From an uncultured Bacteroidales bacterium (GTDB lineage: Bacteria > Bacteroidota > Bacteroidia > Bacteroidales > UBA932): a stretch of 64,000 nt of DNA. A model generated the notes under the pieces. The model did not search any database and had not been told where the DNA came from. It saw nothing but the letters and a program-made list of their open reading frames with translations. The stretch is taken from contig CAMGFA010000002.1 in assembly GCA_946055165.1 (NCBI GenBank), positions 1 through 64,000 of the forward strand. The letters run 5' to 3'. Positions within the stretch are counted from its first letter, which is position 1. Each line of letters opens with the position of its first letter. The position numbers were made by a program, and so were the translations under genes. Shown one piece after another: positions 14,940 through 23,831 of this stretch.

Positions 14940-16403
14940 ATGAATACCAGTAATCTTTTCAAGTCAGCCCTTACGCTTTTGCTCTGTGCGTCTGTGGCAG
15001 TTTCCTGTGATGACATCAATTCCTGGATTCCTTCTTTCGGTAATGAGGAGGAGCAGAAGCCGGGAGAAAATCCCGGAGAAAATCCTGGTGAAAATCCTGG
15101 TGGAGACAAGCCTTCAACTCCTTCGGAGGGTCTTTCTTATGTCTGGGATTTTGATGCTATTCCTGAAATCACCATCGATGTTCCTCTGGAAGAGTGGAAT
15201 ACCCTTCTTTCAAAATATGATGCGGACCACAAGACAAAAGAGTATGTGAAATGCAATGTCACCTACAAGAAAGGCAAGGATGTCTTTTATATAGAGAATG
15301 CCGGTTTGCGTTTGAGGGGCAATACTTCCCGCCGCAGGCCTGAAGGTGGTAGCGGGAATCATGTGGTTGATACAAAAGATTGGCATCATTGTCATTTCGG
15401 TCTTAATTTGAGGAAATTCGTCAAGGACGACAAGCACCAGATTCACGGAATCAGGAAAATGAACCTCAAGTGGTTCAACAATGACCCTGCTTACATCCGT
15501 GAGGTGTTCAGTTTTGACCTTTTCCGCAGGGCCGGAGTGTGGACTGCTTCCCAAATCTGCTATGCAAGGCTTTGGCTTCACGTAGAGGGCGACAAGGAGC
15601 CGGTATATTACGGTGTTTACAGTATGATTGAGCCTTACGACAACAAATATGTTGAGAGGAAACCTGAATTCGGCGGGGCCGGGGGAAATCTCTGGAAATG
15701 TACCTATACTTCCAACGGGCCTGCGGATTTGCGTTCTGCCGATGCCAATTTCGGTATGGATGACAATGTGCACGAATATACCTACGAGCTCAAGGAGACC
15801 GAAGACAGTTTTTCCAATGCAAAGGCTCAGCTTCAGGATTTCATCCGTAAGCTGAACGGCAAGTCGGACGACAGTTTCAAGGAGTGGTTCACCCAGATTT
15901 GTGATGTTGAGCTTTTCCTCAAGACTTATGCTGTGAATGTTGCCCTGGGTATGTGGGATGATCATTGGAACAACGGAAACAATTACTATCTGTACTTCAA
16001 CTCCACTGATCTGGAGAATTACAAGATGTATTTTATTCCTTATGATTACGATAATACCCTTGGTACCAGCAATACATACGATCCTGCCAAGCAGAATCCG
16101 CTTGATTGGGGAACGATGGGTAAGCTTATGCGCCGTGTAATCAAGATTCCTGAGTTCAAGGAGATTTATGTTCGCGAATTGAAGCGTCTTGTCGATCCTG
16201 CTAACGGTCTTATGGACTATGACAGTGCTGTTGCCCGTATTCTTGAGTGGCAGGGTCGTATTCAGGATTATGTGTCCAATGACACTGGTGAGGACATGTC
16301 AATCAGGGATGAGGATGCCAGCTGGAGCGGATATGATTATCACGTGATAGACAAGAACAAGAATTTCTTCATCGAGAAGGCCAATGCGATAAACAACATT
16401 TAG
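14940..16403 (+). CDS. CotH-kinase family lipoprotein
   Basis: CotH proteins are atypical secreted protein kinases; Bacteroidetes homologues are lipoproteins of unknown substrate, often near glycan genes. The ATG at 14940 opens a signal peptide with lipobox (SVAVS then Cys). A low-complexity linker with three PGEN repeats lies at about residues 40-60. The kinase-like domain spans about residues 75-480. Recognisable pieces are GLRLRGNTSRR, KMNLKWFNND..YIREVFSFDLFR, YGVYSMIEPYD, MWDDHWNNGNNYYLY and FIPYDYDNTLG, the last being the usual CotH metal-binding block. The protein is 487 aa. It is transcribed divergently from the GH13 operon inside the starch locus, so shared control is possible. Confidence 0.87.
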   Translation: MNTSNLFKSALTLLLCASVAVSCDDINSWIPSFGNEEEQKPGENPGENPGENPGGDKPSTPSEGLSYVWDFDAIPEITIDVPLEEWNTLLSKYDADHKTKEYVKCNVTYKKGKDVFYIENAGLRLRGNTSRRRPEGGSGNHVVDTKDWHHCHFGLNLRKFVKDDKHQIHGIRKMNLKWFNNDPAYIREVFSFDLFRRAGVWTASQICYARLWLHVEGDKEPVYYGVYSMIEPYDNKYVERKPEFGGAGGNLWKCTYTSNGPADLRSADANFGMDDNVHEYTYELKETEDSFSNAKAQLQDFIRKLNGKSDDSFKEWFTQICDVELFLKTYAVNVALGMWDDHWNNGNNYYLYFNSTDLENYKMYFIPYDYDNTLGTSNTYDPAKQNPLDWGTMGKLMRRVIKIPEFKEIYVRELKRLVDPANGLMDYDSAVARILEWQGRIQDYVSNDTGEDMSIRDEDASWSGYDYHVIDKNKNFFIEKANAINNI

Positions 16404-17177
16404 CCGCACATCTGGTGAAACATCTTGTGAGGTGCCCACACATCTCGGCTGTCTAGCTGCACATGATTTCATCAGCGTTCTCCTCATCTTTCTGCGCGTT
16501 CTTGAGGGTCCTTGCCTTTTGCTGTGAATCCTTCTTTCCTGAAGCAATCTGCAGGGCAGCCAGACTTCTGGCTTTCAGGCGATGCGCGCTGCGGCTTGTC
16601 CTGCGAAGTCGGTGATGGCCGGGAACTCGCTGCGCTCAAACACCCCGGCCATTGTTCCACCGCCTTCTTGTCCAAGCTGCGCTCGCGGATGGACGCCTTG
16701 CGTCCATTGCTTGCGCAGTTCCCTTGCGCTGCAAGCCTTCCAGCCACGACCCTGGCCGTCCCGCAGAACATATTATCATCAGCATTCTCCATTATTTTAG
16801 ATGGCGGGACTTGAGCAGAGTTGTAGCTACGGGACAGGTATAGCTACGGCGCCATTTTAGCGAAAATAGGCCCTTTTTTCGCTACTCTGCGCGCTCTTGA
16901 GGGTCCTTGCCTTTTGCTGTGAATCCTTCTTTCCTGAAGCAATCTGCAGGGCAGCCAGGCTTATGGCTTTCCGGCGGATGCGCGCTGCGGCTTGTCCTGC
17001 GAAGTCGGTGATGGCCGGGAACTCGCTACGCTCAAACACCCCGGCCATTGTTCCACCGCCTTCTTGTCCAAGCTGCGCTCGCGGATGGCCGCCTTGCGTC
17101 CATTGCTCGCGCAGTTCCCTTGCGCTGCAAGCCTTTCAGCCACAAGCCTGGCCGCCTCGCAGTACATTTTCATAGCA
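16404..17177. repeat. Convergent intergenic region with a 282 bp imperfect direct repeat
   Basis: This sits between the 3' ends of the CotH gene and the SusE/F-like gene. Copy A is 16491-16771 and copy B 16886-17167. They differ at about 14 positions (about 95% identical), including one single-base indel that would break any shared frame. Each copy contains several hairpins: AGCCA/TGGCT near its start, a 9 bp stem ATGGCCGGG/CCCGGCCAT with a 20-base loop, and ATGGACG/CGTCCAT in copy A (one mismatch in B). A 14-base motif (CATCAGC-G/A-TTCTCC) flanks copy A at 16470-16483 and 16777-16790. Between the copies is an 8 bp inverted repeat TAGCGAAA/TTTCGCTA. No protein-coding gene is supported. Structured repeat or RNA of unknown function. 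Confidence 0.75.
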
Positions 17178-17260
17178 GCGAAAGTTATTCTGCCCGGTCG
17201 GCGCGCGGAGCCTTTCCACAGAGCTCCGGCGCGACGACAGTGCGCGGAAATAACTTTCGC
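17178..17260. repeat. Long imperfect inverted repeat (dispersed element, full copy)
   Basis: Perfect 12-base arms GCGAAAGTTATT (17178-17189) and AATAACTTTCGC (17249-17260) enclose a second, GC-rich pairing segment. The inner segment runs from GTCGGCGCGCGGAGC to GCTCCGGCGCGACGAC. The whole can fold into an 83-base stem-loop. The right half recurs at 5-56. No gene content seen; 17261-17456 downstream is plain intergenic sequence with no features I can support. Confidence 0.7.
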
Positions 17261-17456
17261 CCTGAGGCATATTGCTTAGGACAAGGCACACAGGGTTTTG
17301 CACCTGAGCCATCATTACCTCTGGCACACCCACCTATTCTTTGATCTGTTCTTATGTATGAATATTGTCAGTTTGTGTTAGAGCGACAAAGTTAGGGCTC
17401 ACTTACACAAGATGAAAGAGGTATTTCTTCGGATGCTTACGTTACTCTCTACCTAC

Positions 17457-17490
17457 AAAAAAAGGAGGATGACCCTTTTTGGTCACCCTC
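17457..17490 (-). terminator. Terminator of the transporter-susC-susD-susE/F operon
   Basis: On the minus strand, 26 bases past the SusE/F-like stop, GAGGGTGACC pairs with GGTCATCCTC (one G-U pair) around a short A-rich loop. A T run (complement of 17457-17463) follows. Confidence 0.9.
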
Positions 17491-17515
17491 ACTTGATTAT
17501 AATAGTTGAATTAGA

Positions 17516-18955
17516 TTATTTTTTTACTGCATCAACTTTTTCTGCACCGTTACCAGTTACAGTGTAAGTGCCGGAAGCTGAGAAGTCCATATCGTTGGTC
17601 TGGCCCTTGTTCCATTCAGCGCCGTTTACGAGACATCCACTTGGAGTAGGGTAAGCTTCGTTCTTGCGGAATGCGAACTTAACAGCACCGTCTTCTTGTG
17701 GTTTGCAAGGCTGGAAGCTGTCTTGGAGTTCTGGAGCATTGTTCCATGTCCATACATATACAGGGTTCTCCCATCCAGTTACATAAGCTACAACCTCGAT
17801 GAGTTCGGTGGTAGGAGCTACGCAGCTGAAGGTCCTTTCTTCTGAAGCAGCGTCGATAGAGAATACGATATCGTATTTTCCATCTGCAGGAACAGTGATG
17901 TCACTTCCGTCAACACCAAAGTCGAAGCTTGCTATACCGCCGCTTTCTGCAGCATTAACAGTACGAACCTTGAATCCGCCAGTAGCAGAAAGATTTACGT
18001 CGTAAATTCTCCAAGTATAAACTTTGGATTCTCCAGTAGGAACTGAAGGAGTTCCGAGACTTACAACATTGCCCCAGTTCCAGCTTGATGGATCTGCAAC
18101 ACCGTCAAGAACAGCAGCACCAACGAGCTCAAGTTCGCATTTGCTGTAATCTTTGGCAGTGCTTTCACCAACTTTAGTGAGGGTATAAGTAAAGCGGTCT
18201 GCTGTAGCAGGGCTTTTTCCACCAACATAAGTAAGAGTTACGTCATAGATACCTGGCTCTTCTGGTTGGATATTGGCACCACCTACGATGCAGTCTGCGC
18301 CGAGGTTTGTGTTAGCCTTTACGAGGTTGGCGATGTCAAGGTTGATTTTCCAGCAGTCATTATGCTTGAATTTGAATTCAGCACCGGCTCCGAGTTCAAC
18401 GCCTTTCCAAGACCAGGTAAGGTCTTTTCTTTCACCAGCGAGGAAGCCCCAGCTATTGATACTTCCGGCAAGACCCCATTCAACAGGAACGAGGATGCAC
18501 TGTGCTCCACCTACATCTGTAAGGTTGCCGTCCTCATTGAAGTCAAGAACAATGTGATAGAGGTCAGTAGTGTTCACTTTGAATGAGCCCTCAGCTACGA
18601 GAGAGCCCTTGTAACCTGCGATTTCTGTGTTGTCAGTGGTGATAGCTGTCTCCCCATACTCAAGTTCAGCACCGAAGATGTCGGCGTTAGAGCCTTTCTT
18701 GTTAGTGAACTGATAGGTTTTGCCAGCCTCGAGAACGAGATAAATTTCGTACATACCAGCACGTTCGCTTTGGTCAACCTCATTTTTACCTTGATCCATT
18801 GCATTCTCAGCCTTTAGGTCCTGACCTACCTCTGAGATGTAGAATCCGTTAGCAAGGCCCTCGATATCGACAACGCCTGGCTTTTTCTCTGGCTTACAAG
18901 ATGCTACGAGAGCAAGTGCAGCAAGAGCAAGTGAATAAATACCAATTTTTTTCAT
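17516..18955 (-). CDS. SusE/SusF-like starch-binding outer-membrane lipoprotein
   Basis: The 479 aa protein likely binds starch or maltodextrin on the cell surface. The signal peptide has a lipobox (LALVAS then Cys, residue 20). Repeated beta-sandwich modules with aromatic-rich patterns follow: WGLAGSINSWGF, FKFKHNDCWKINL, ADRFTYTLTKVG and AYVTGWENPVYVWTWNN. These match the SusE/SusF architecture, and length is close to SusF (about 485 aa). It is the last gene of the operon, 39 bases after susD, followed by a strong terminator. Whether it is orthologous to SusE or SusF cannot be decided here. Confidence 0.8.
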   Translation of the reverse strand: MKKIGIYSLALAALALVASCKPEKKPGVVDIEGLANGFYISEVGQDLKAENAMDQGKNEVDQSERAGMYEIYLVLEAGKTYQFTNKKGSNADIFGAELEYGETAITTDNTEIAGYKGSLVAEGSFKVNTTDLYHIVLDFNEDGNLTDVGGAQCILVPVEWGLAGSINSWGFLAGERKDLTWSWKGVELGAGAEFKFKHNDCWKINLDIANLVKANTNLGADCIVGGANIQPEEPGIYDVTLTYVGGKSPATADRFTYTLTKVGESTAKDYSKCELELVGAAVLDGVADPSSWNWGNVVSLGTPSVPTGESKVYTWRIYDVNLSATGGFKVRTVNAAESGGIASFDFGVDGSDITVPADGKYDIVFSIDAASEERTFSCVAPTTELIEVVAYVTGWENPVYVWTWNNAPELQDSFQPCKPQEDGAVKFAFRKNEAYPTPSGCLVNGAEWNKGQTNDMDFSASGTYTVTGNGAEKVDAVKK

Positions 18956-18994
18956 GATAAAAAATATTAAGGATTATATAAATTATGTAAACTA

Positions 18995-20827
18995 TTAATA
19001 GCCTTCGTTTTGGGTCCAAACTTTATTACCATTCTCGTCCACTACGGATTTCTGAAGAACAGAGTAAGGAATAGGGAACCAACGTCTGGTTATATCTTTG
19101 TTTTTAATGTACTGAATATTTTCAAATTGTCCGAAACGAATGAGGTCGCGTCGGCGAACATTTTCCCAAGAGAACTCGCGTCCACGCTCGGCCAAAATGC
19201 CTCCGTTAAGATCAGTTGACAGGGATGTAAAAGCATCCGGATAGGCTTCGTCGAAAGCCGCAACAGGATCTTTGCCTTGATATTTCTGGGAGTGTGTAAA
19301 AGTACGTTTCTTGATATCTTTGATAGCAGAATCCTCAATTCCTGGATTATCGTCAGTACCGCCGCGAAGGATGGCCTCCTTTTTCATCAGGATGACATCG
19401 GCATAGCGGAAGAGCACAAAGTCATTTTCCATGTATTTGTACTTGCCTTCCTTGTCAAGTTCGTATTTGTACATACGGGCACCATCCATACGGTCTGCGC
19501 AGTCCAATGACTCTATACTTGTGCGCATAACAATATCTCTTTCTTCCTTCAATGGATTGCCTTCACTGTCAAGAACAGGATATCCGTTTTCGTAAACCGC
19601 ACACATTTCTGTCATTACGTTTCCATCTGCATCACAAAGAGGTCCGAGGAACCAGCCCCACTGTTCTTTGTCCATAGTGCCATTCCCTTCGAACCCTGCA
19701 CCTCTGACATCATAGTCATTGAAACGGGCCATGTATTCTGGCCGAGCGCAGAAGCCGTTCCAGCAGTCGAGCTGCATACCATATCTGGTTTGGAAAGCAT
19801 AGTGAAGAGAAAGGAATTCAATGCGTAATTTGTTTTTGCAGCTGTATAGATCTCTCTCTGGATAAGTGGCCGTAAGTCCGTCTTCAACGATTGTGAAAAT
19901 ATTTTCACGACTTCCTGCGTTATCAATAAGATAGTTATTAAAATAGTTCGGCTCAATTATATAAGAACCAGAGTCAATAACTTTATTAGCGCATCGTATG
20001 GCATTGGTATAGAAATCTGTGACACTGCTAATATTTATACCGACTTCCTCCAATGGATGAGATCCGGCTTTTCCGTTGTGAACAGTGAATGTTCGTTCAG
20101 CAGCCATAACATTTGCTGGTGTACAACCAAATGATTCGGCATTTAAATATAGACGGGCAAGAAGTGCGTATGCAAAACCTTGAGTGCACCGGCCTGCGTA
20201 TTGTGTTCGATTTGCATCATTTACCACAGCCATATTTGGAGCATTCCTTTCAAGGGTAGATACCAAGTGAGCCCATACTACAGGAGGATCCAGCAGGGCT
20301 TCTACTCGATCGGAATAGTCTTCTTTGTATGGAATACGACCAAAAGAGTCGAAAAGAAGGTAGTAATAATATGAACGGAGCACTTCAAGTTCACCAACGA
20401 ATCGTCCGTATACCTCAGGGTTTATATTTTCCTCGTTGGCGTACAGGGTTTCAAGAAGGCTGTTACAAAGCACAGAGCCAGCAACAGTACAGTTCCAAAT
20501 ATTTTTGAAGGCTTCACCGTAAGCATTCCACTCGTGGGTGTTAAGATACTTCCAATATCCGCCATCGTTCCAGTCACCACCTTTTCTAATAGGGCAAAGT
20601 CCCTCATCGGAGGTCAAGGTGTTTACTCCCCAGTAGCCCCAGTGGTCGTGCATAAATCGAAGATCTGCGTAAGCCTGGCCCACAAGGCTAACAATGTTTT
20701 CTTCACGCTGAAGCATATCTTCTGTTGTAGGTCTTCCAAAGGATTCTTCCTCAAGAAGGGCATCACAGGATGTGAGTGCTGTGAGAGCCAGTGCGCTGAC
20801 AAGCGCAATTTTATATATTCTCTTCAT
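18995..20827 (-). CDS. susD: SusD-family starch-binding lipoprotein
   Basis: This outer-membrane lipoprotein captures oligosaccharide and forms a lid over its SusC partner. The ATG at 20827 is chosen because it opens the signal peptide (MKRIYKIALVSALALTALTS then Cys); the upstream extension runs back through the intergenic gap. At 610 aa it has the SusD pattern: early FGRPTTEDML and TPR-type helices (ELEVLRSYYYYLLFDSFGRIPY). The C-terminal RGREFSWENVRRRDLIRFGQF is typical of the family. It starts 16 bases after the susC stop. Confidence 0.93.
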   Translation of the reverse strand: MKRIYKIALVSALALTALTSCDALLEEESFGRPTTEDMLQREENIVSLVGQAYADLRFMHDHWGYWGVNTLTSDEGLCPIRKGGDWNDGGYWKYLNTHEWNAYGEAFKNIWNCTVAGSVLCNSLLETLYANEENINPEVYGRFVGELEVLRSYYYYLLFDSFGRIPYKEDYSDRVEALLDPPVVWAHLVSTLERNAPNMAVVNDANRTQYAGRCTQGFAYALLARLYLNAESFGCTPANVMAAERTFTVHNGKAGSHPLEEVGINISSVTDFYTNAIRCANKVIDSGSYIIEPNYFNNYLIDNAGSRENIFTIVEDGLTATYPERDLYSCKNKLRIEFLSLHYAFQTRYGMQLDCWNGFCARPEYMARFNDYDVRGAGFEGNGTMDKEQWGWFLGPLCDADGNVMTEMCAVYENGYPVLDSEGNPLKEERDIVMRTSIESLDCADRMDGARMYKYELDKEGKYKYMENDFVLFRYADVILMKKEAILRGGTDDNPGIEDSAIKDIKKRTFTHSQKYQGKDPVAAFDEAYPDAFTSLSTDLNGGILAERGREFSWENVRRRDLIRFGQFENIQYIKNKDITRRWFPIPYSVLQKSVVDENGNKVWTQNEGY

Positions 20828-20843
20828 CTTTATTAAATATCTA

Positions 20844-23831
20844 TTAGAAGAAGTTAACATTAACACCGAACATAACTGAGCCGGTCTTAGGGTAGAAATT
20901 GTTAATATCTACGCCTGGGTAGTCGATGCAAGAGGTGTTGACCTCAGGATCGAGTCCGGAGTAAGAGGTGAGAGTAAACAAATTGCTTGCTGAAGCATAT
21001 ACACGAAGAGACCTGACGAATTTGTTCTCTTTGATGCGGAAGGTGTATCCAAGTGTGATGTTGTCACATTTCAGATATGAACCATCTTCGAGCCAGTAGT
21101 CGGAGAAGTGATCGTAGTCAGCGAAAATAGGACCTCCGTTTACACCTTCCCCACTGAGAACGTCTTTGGCGAAGAAGTTATAGTTGGTAGAAGAGTCAGT
21201 TCCGTCAGGTGTGTACATAAAGCGGCTGGCGTTCAGGAGTTTGTTTCCAAGAACTCCGCGAAGGAATACGGTCAAATCCCAGTTCTTGTAGTTGAATGTG
21301 TTGTTCCAACCGAAGGTAAGCAGAGGTTGGGCTGAGCCGAGGTACTGCTTGTCAGCTGCTGTAGGCCTGTTGGTAGGAGAACCATATTGGTCTTCATACA
21401 TCCACTCTCCTTTAGCGTTGAAACCCAAGAACTTATAGCCATACCACTGGCCAACTATACCGCCTTCTTCTAGAATCTGTGTATAAGAGTCTGAACCGTT
21501 GAATTTGTTACCATAGAGGTTGCCCTGAGGAGAAGCTGAGTAGTTGAATCCCTTGTCTGGATCGGAAAGTTTTGTAATTCTGTTCTGGTTCCATGCGAGG
21601 GTAAGTCCACTTGTCCATCTGAAATCGGATGTTTTGACAGCGATTGCATTCAGAGCGAGTTCTACACCATAAGATACCATCTGGCCGGCATTGGCAAGAA
21701 GGGTAGTGTACTGATATGGAGGGGTAGGAACCTCGTAGTACCAAAGCAGATCTTTAGTATGACGGACATATCCTTCAAGACTACCGGAAATACGGCTATC
21801 AAGCAATTCGTAATCGATACCGAGATTGTATTCGTATTTCTTTTCCCACTTTAAATCCGGGTTCACATTTTGTGTGATGGTATAAGTGCTTGTAGGCTTT
21901 CCATCATAGTCGAACACGTCTGATTTTGAAAGCAATGCAACAGACATAAGACTCTGTCCCACATTGTTGCCGGTTACACCGAAACCAGCACGAAGTTTCA
22001 AATCGTTTACAATGTCAACATCAGACATAAAGTCTTCTCCCTTGATTCTCCAACCGGCACTAACAGCAGGGAAAAGTCCCCATTTGTTGTTGGCGCCAAA
22101 GCGGCTGGATCCTTCTGCGCGAAGGGATGCGGAAAGCAAGTATATGTCATTGTAATTGTAGTTCAATCGGCCAAAAGCGGCAGCAAGAGCATGAGCATTT
22201 CTCCAAGAACCTACAGATAAATAGTCCTTTGAAGCATCTCCTTCACCAATTCGATAGTATTTTAAGGATGGCATTACAAATCCCTTGTTGGATGCATTCA
22301 TACCGTCGTCCATAAAGTGCTGGTAAGAAAGACCGGCAACAGCTACTACTCTGTGTCCTCCCCAGTTATTGGCATAGTCAATAGTTCCTTCAAAGAGCTT
22401 GTTAAAGGACATGTCGTATTGCCTGTTAGCCCAGTCGCTTGATTCTGCCTTGTGAGGGTCATAAACAGTATTAGTGTAACTGTAAGAACGGTTGTCTCCC
22501 TCTTCAATAGCGGCAAAGGCGTTCACTTTGAGTCCTGGGATAGGTTTGATGTCTATGGTTGCTTTGATTGATCCTCGGAAGAAGTTACCATCTCCATAGC
22601 TCTCGTGAGCCTTCAGCCATTCTACAGGGTTGTACTGACCTGAGTTGTTAGGGTCGAAGTATGTGCCGTCTTCGTTGTAAACTGGCATGGTAGGGTTCAA
22701 CTGGGAGGCTATTGTATAGTCTGCAGCTGAAAAATCGTTCCGATACTTCATGTAGGAAGCGTCGAACTGGAGTTTAAGCCAACCGTCCAGACATTTCTGG
22801 TCAGCGGAGAATTTTGCAGTAAGTTCCTTGCGGTTATTATTCTTGGCAATACCCTGTGCATCTTTGATGTTGATGGAAGCACGATAGTTCAAATTACGAT
22901 TAGCTCCGCTGATAGCCACATTGTGATTATGGGTAAGAGCTATGTCGCGGGAAAGTTCGCGGGTCCAGTCAGTATCTGCACCCCAGTCTATTCCACTCAT
23001 TTTGCCTCCAGTAGCATCAAGAAGACTTCTGAATTCTTCTGCATTGGCCATACCTACTCTGGAGTTGATATAAGAGAGACTGGCATATCCTGCGTATTCC
23101 AAAGAGGTGTTAACAGTATCATCGAAAGTCTCGCCACGTTTGGTGGTGATAAGGATGACACCATTGGTACCACGGGTGCCGTAGATAGCTGCTGCAGAAC
23201 CGTCCTTGAGTACGTCCATAGAAGCGATTTCATCCGGGGCGATGTTGTCGATATTGCTGGTTGGAACACCATCAACAATGTATAGAGGAGAAGAACCTGT
23301 TCCCTGTCCCAAGGTTGAAAAACCGCGAATTTGAATATTGTATCCAGTAGAGGTAGGGTCTGCGGTAGTGCGGCTGATGTTAAGACCGGCCACTTTACCC
23401 TGAAGAAGACCTACAGGATTGGCTTTGACACCAACATTGAAATCCTCAGCTTTTACCGATGCTACTGAGCCGGTCACTTCCTTTTTCTTCTGTGAGCCGT
23501 AACCGATGGCCACTGCCTCTTCGAGGAAAAGGGAGTCTTCTTTGAGGGTGATTACCTTAGGCAGTTCATTAGCCTTGAAAGTAAGCGTTGCATAGCCCAC
23601 GAAGCTGATTTCGATGATAGCGTCGGGAGAGGAAACTTTGAAACTGAAACGGCCGTCAAAATCGGTTGCCACACCGTTTGTGGTTCCTTGTTCCATAACT
23701 CCCGCTCCAGTGATTGGACCGAATTCGTCCACTACCACGCCTTCAACGAGGAAGGTTTTCTGGGCATAAGCCTGTACTCCTGCCGAAAGTGTCAACACGA
23801 GTGCAGAAAGTAATGTGAGCAATTTTTTCAT
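20844..23831 (-). CDS. susC: SusC-family TonB-dependent outer-membrane transporter
   Basis: This beta-barrel imports oligosaccharides bound by SusD using TonB energy. At 995 aa it has a signal peptide (about 1-23) and a carboxypeptidase-regulatory-like domain (about 28-105, with GTTNGVATDFDGRFSF). The plug domain (about 115-230) has the family's IQIRG...PLYIVDGVP and TRGTNGVILITTKRG motifs. The barrel ends in aromatic residues (NVNFF). Its ATG overlaps the TGA of the upstream transporter gene (ATGA), which suggests coupled translation. Confidence 0.96.
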   Translation of the reverse strand: MKKLLTLLSALVLTLSAGVQAYAQKTFLVEGVVVDEFGPITGAGVMEQGTTNGVATDFDGRFSFKVSSPDAIIEISFVGYATLTFKANELPKVITLKEDSLFLEEAVAIGYGSQKKKEVTGSVASVKAEDFNVGVKANPVGLLQGKVAGLNISRTTADPTSTGYNIQIRGFSTLGQGTGSSPLYIVDGVPTSNIDNIAPDEIASMDVLKDGSAAAIYGTRGTNGVILITTKRGETFDDTVNTSLEYAGYASLSYINSRVGMANAEEFRSLLDATGGKMSGIDWGADTDWTRELSRDIALTHNHNVAISGANRNLNYRASINIKDAQGIAKNNNRKELTAKFSADQKCLDGWLKLQFDASYMKYRNDFSAADYTIASQLNPTMPVYNEDGTYFDPNNSGQYNPVEWLKAHESYGDGNFFRGSIKATIDIKPIPGLKVNAFAAIEEGDNRSYSYTNTVYDPHKAESSDWANRQYDMSFNKLFEGTIDYANNWGGHRVVAVAGLSYQHFMDDGMNASNKGFVMPSLKYYRIGEGDASKDYLSVGSWRNAHALAAAFGRLNYNYNDIYLLSASLRAEGSSRFGANNKWGLFPAVSAGWRIKGEDFMSDVDIVNDLKLRAGFGVTGNNVGQSLMSVALLSKSDVFDYDGKPTSTYTITQNVNPDLKWEKKYEYNLGIDYELLDSRISGSLEGYVRHTKDLLWYYEVPTPPYQYTTLLANAGQMVSYGVELALNAIAVKTSDFRWTSGLTLAWNQNRITKLSDPDKGFNYSASPQGNLYGNKFNGSDSYTQILEEGGIVGQWYGYKFLGFNAKGEWMYEDQYGSPTNRPTAADKQYLGSAQPLLTFGWNNTFNYKNWDLTVFLRGVLGNKLLNASRFMYTPDGTDSSTNYNFFAKDVLSGEGVNGGPIFADYDHFSDYWLEDGSYLKCDNITLGYTFRIKENKFVRSLRVYASASNLFTLTSYSGLDPEVNTSCIDYPGVDINNFYPKTGSVMFGVNVNFF

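Noticed and set aside
15055..15115. Short tandem repeat that could suggest a CRISPR or VNTR
   Set aside because: It encodes the PGEN linker of the CotH lipoprotein; only about three copies of a 12-base unit and no spacers.
16484..17344. Several 60-100 codon frames on both strands in the repeat block
   Set aside because: The two repeat copies differ by a frame-breaking indel and substitutions are not biased to third positions. The peptides are shared only because the DNA is repeated.
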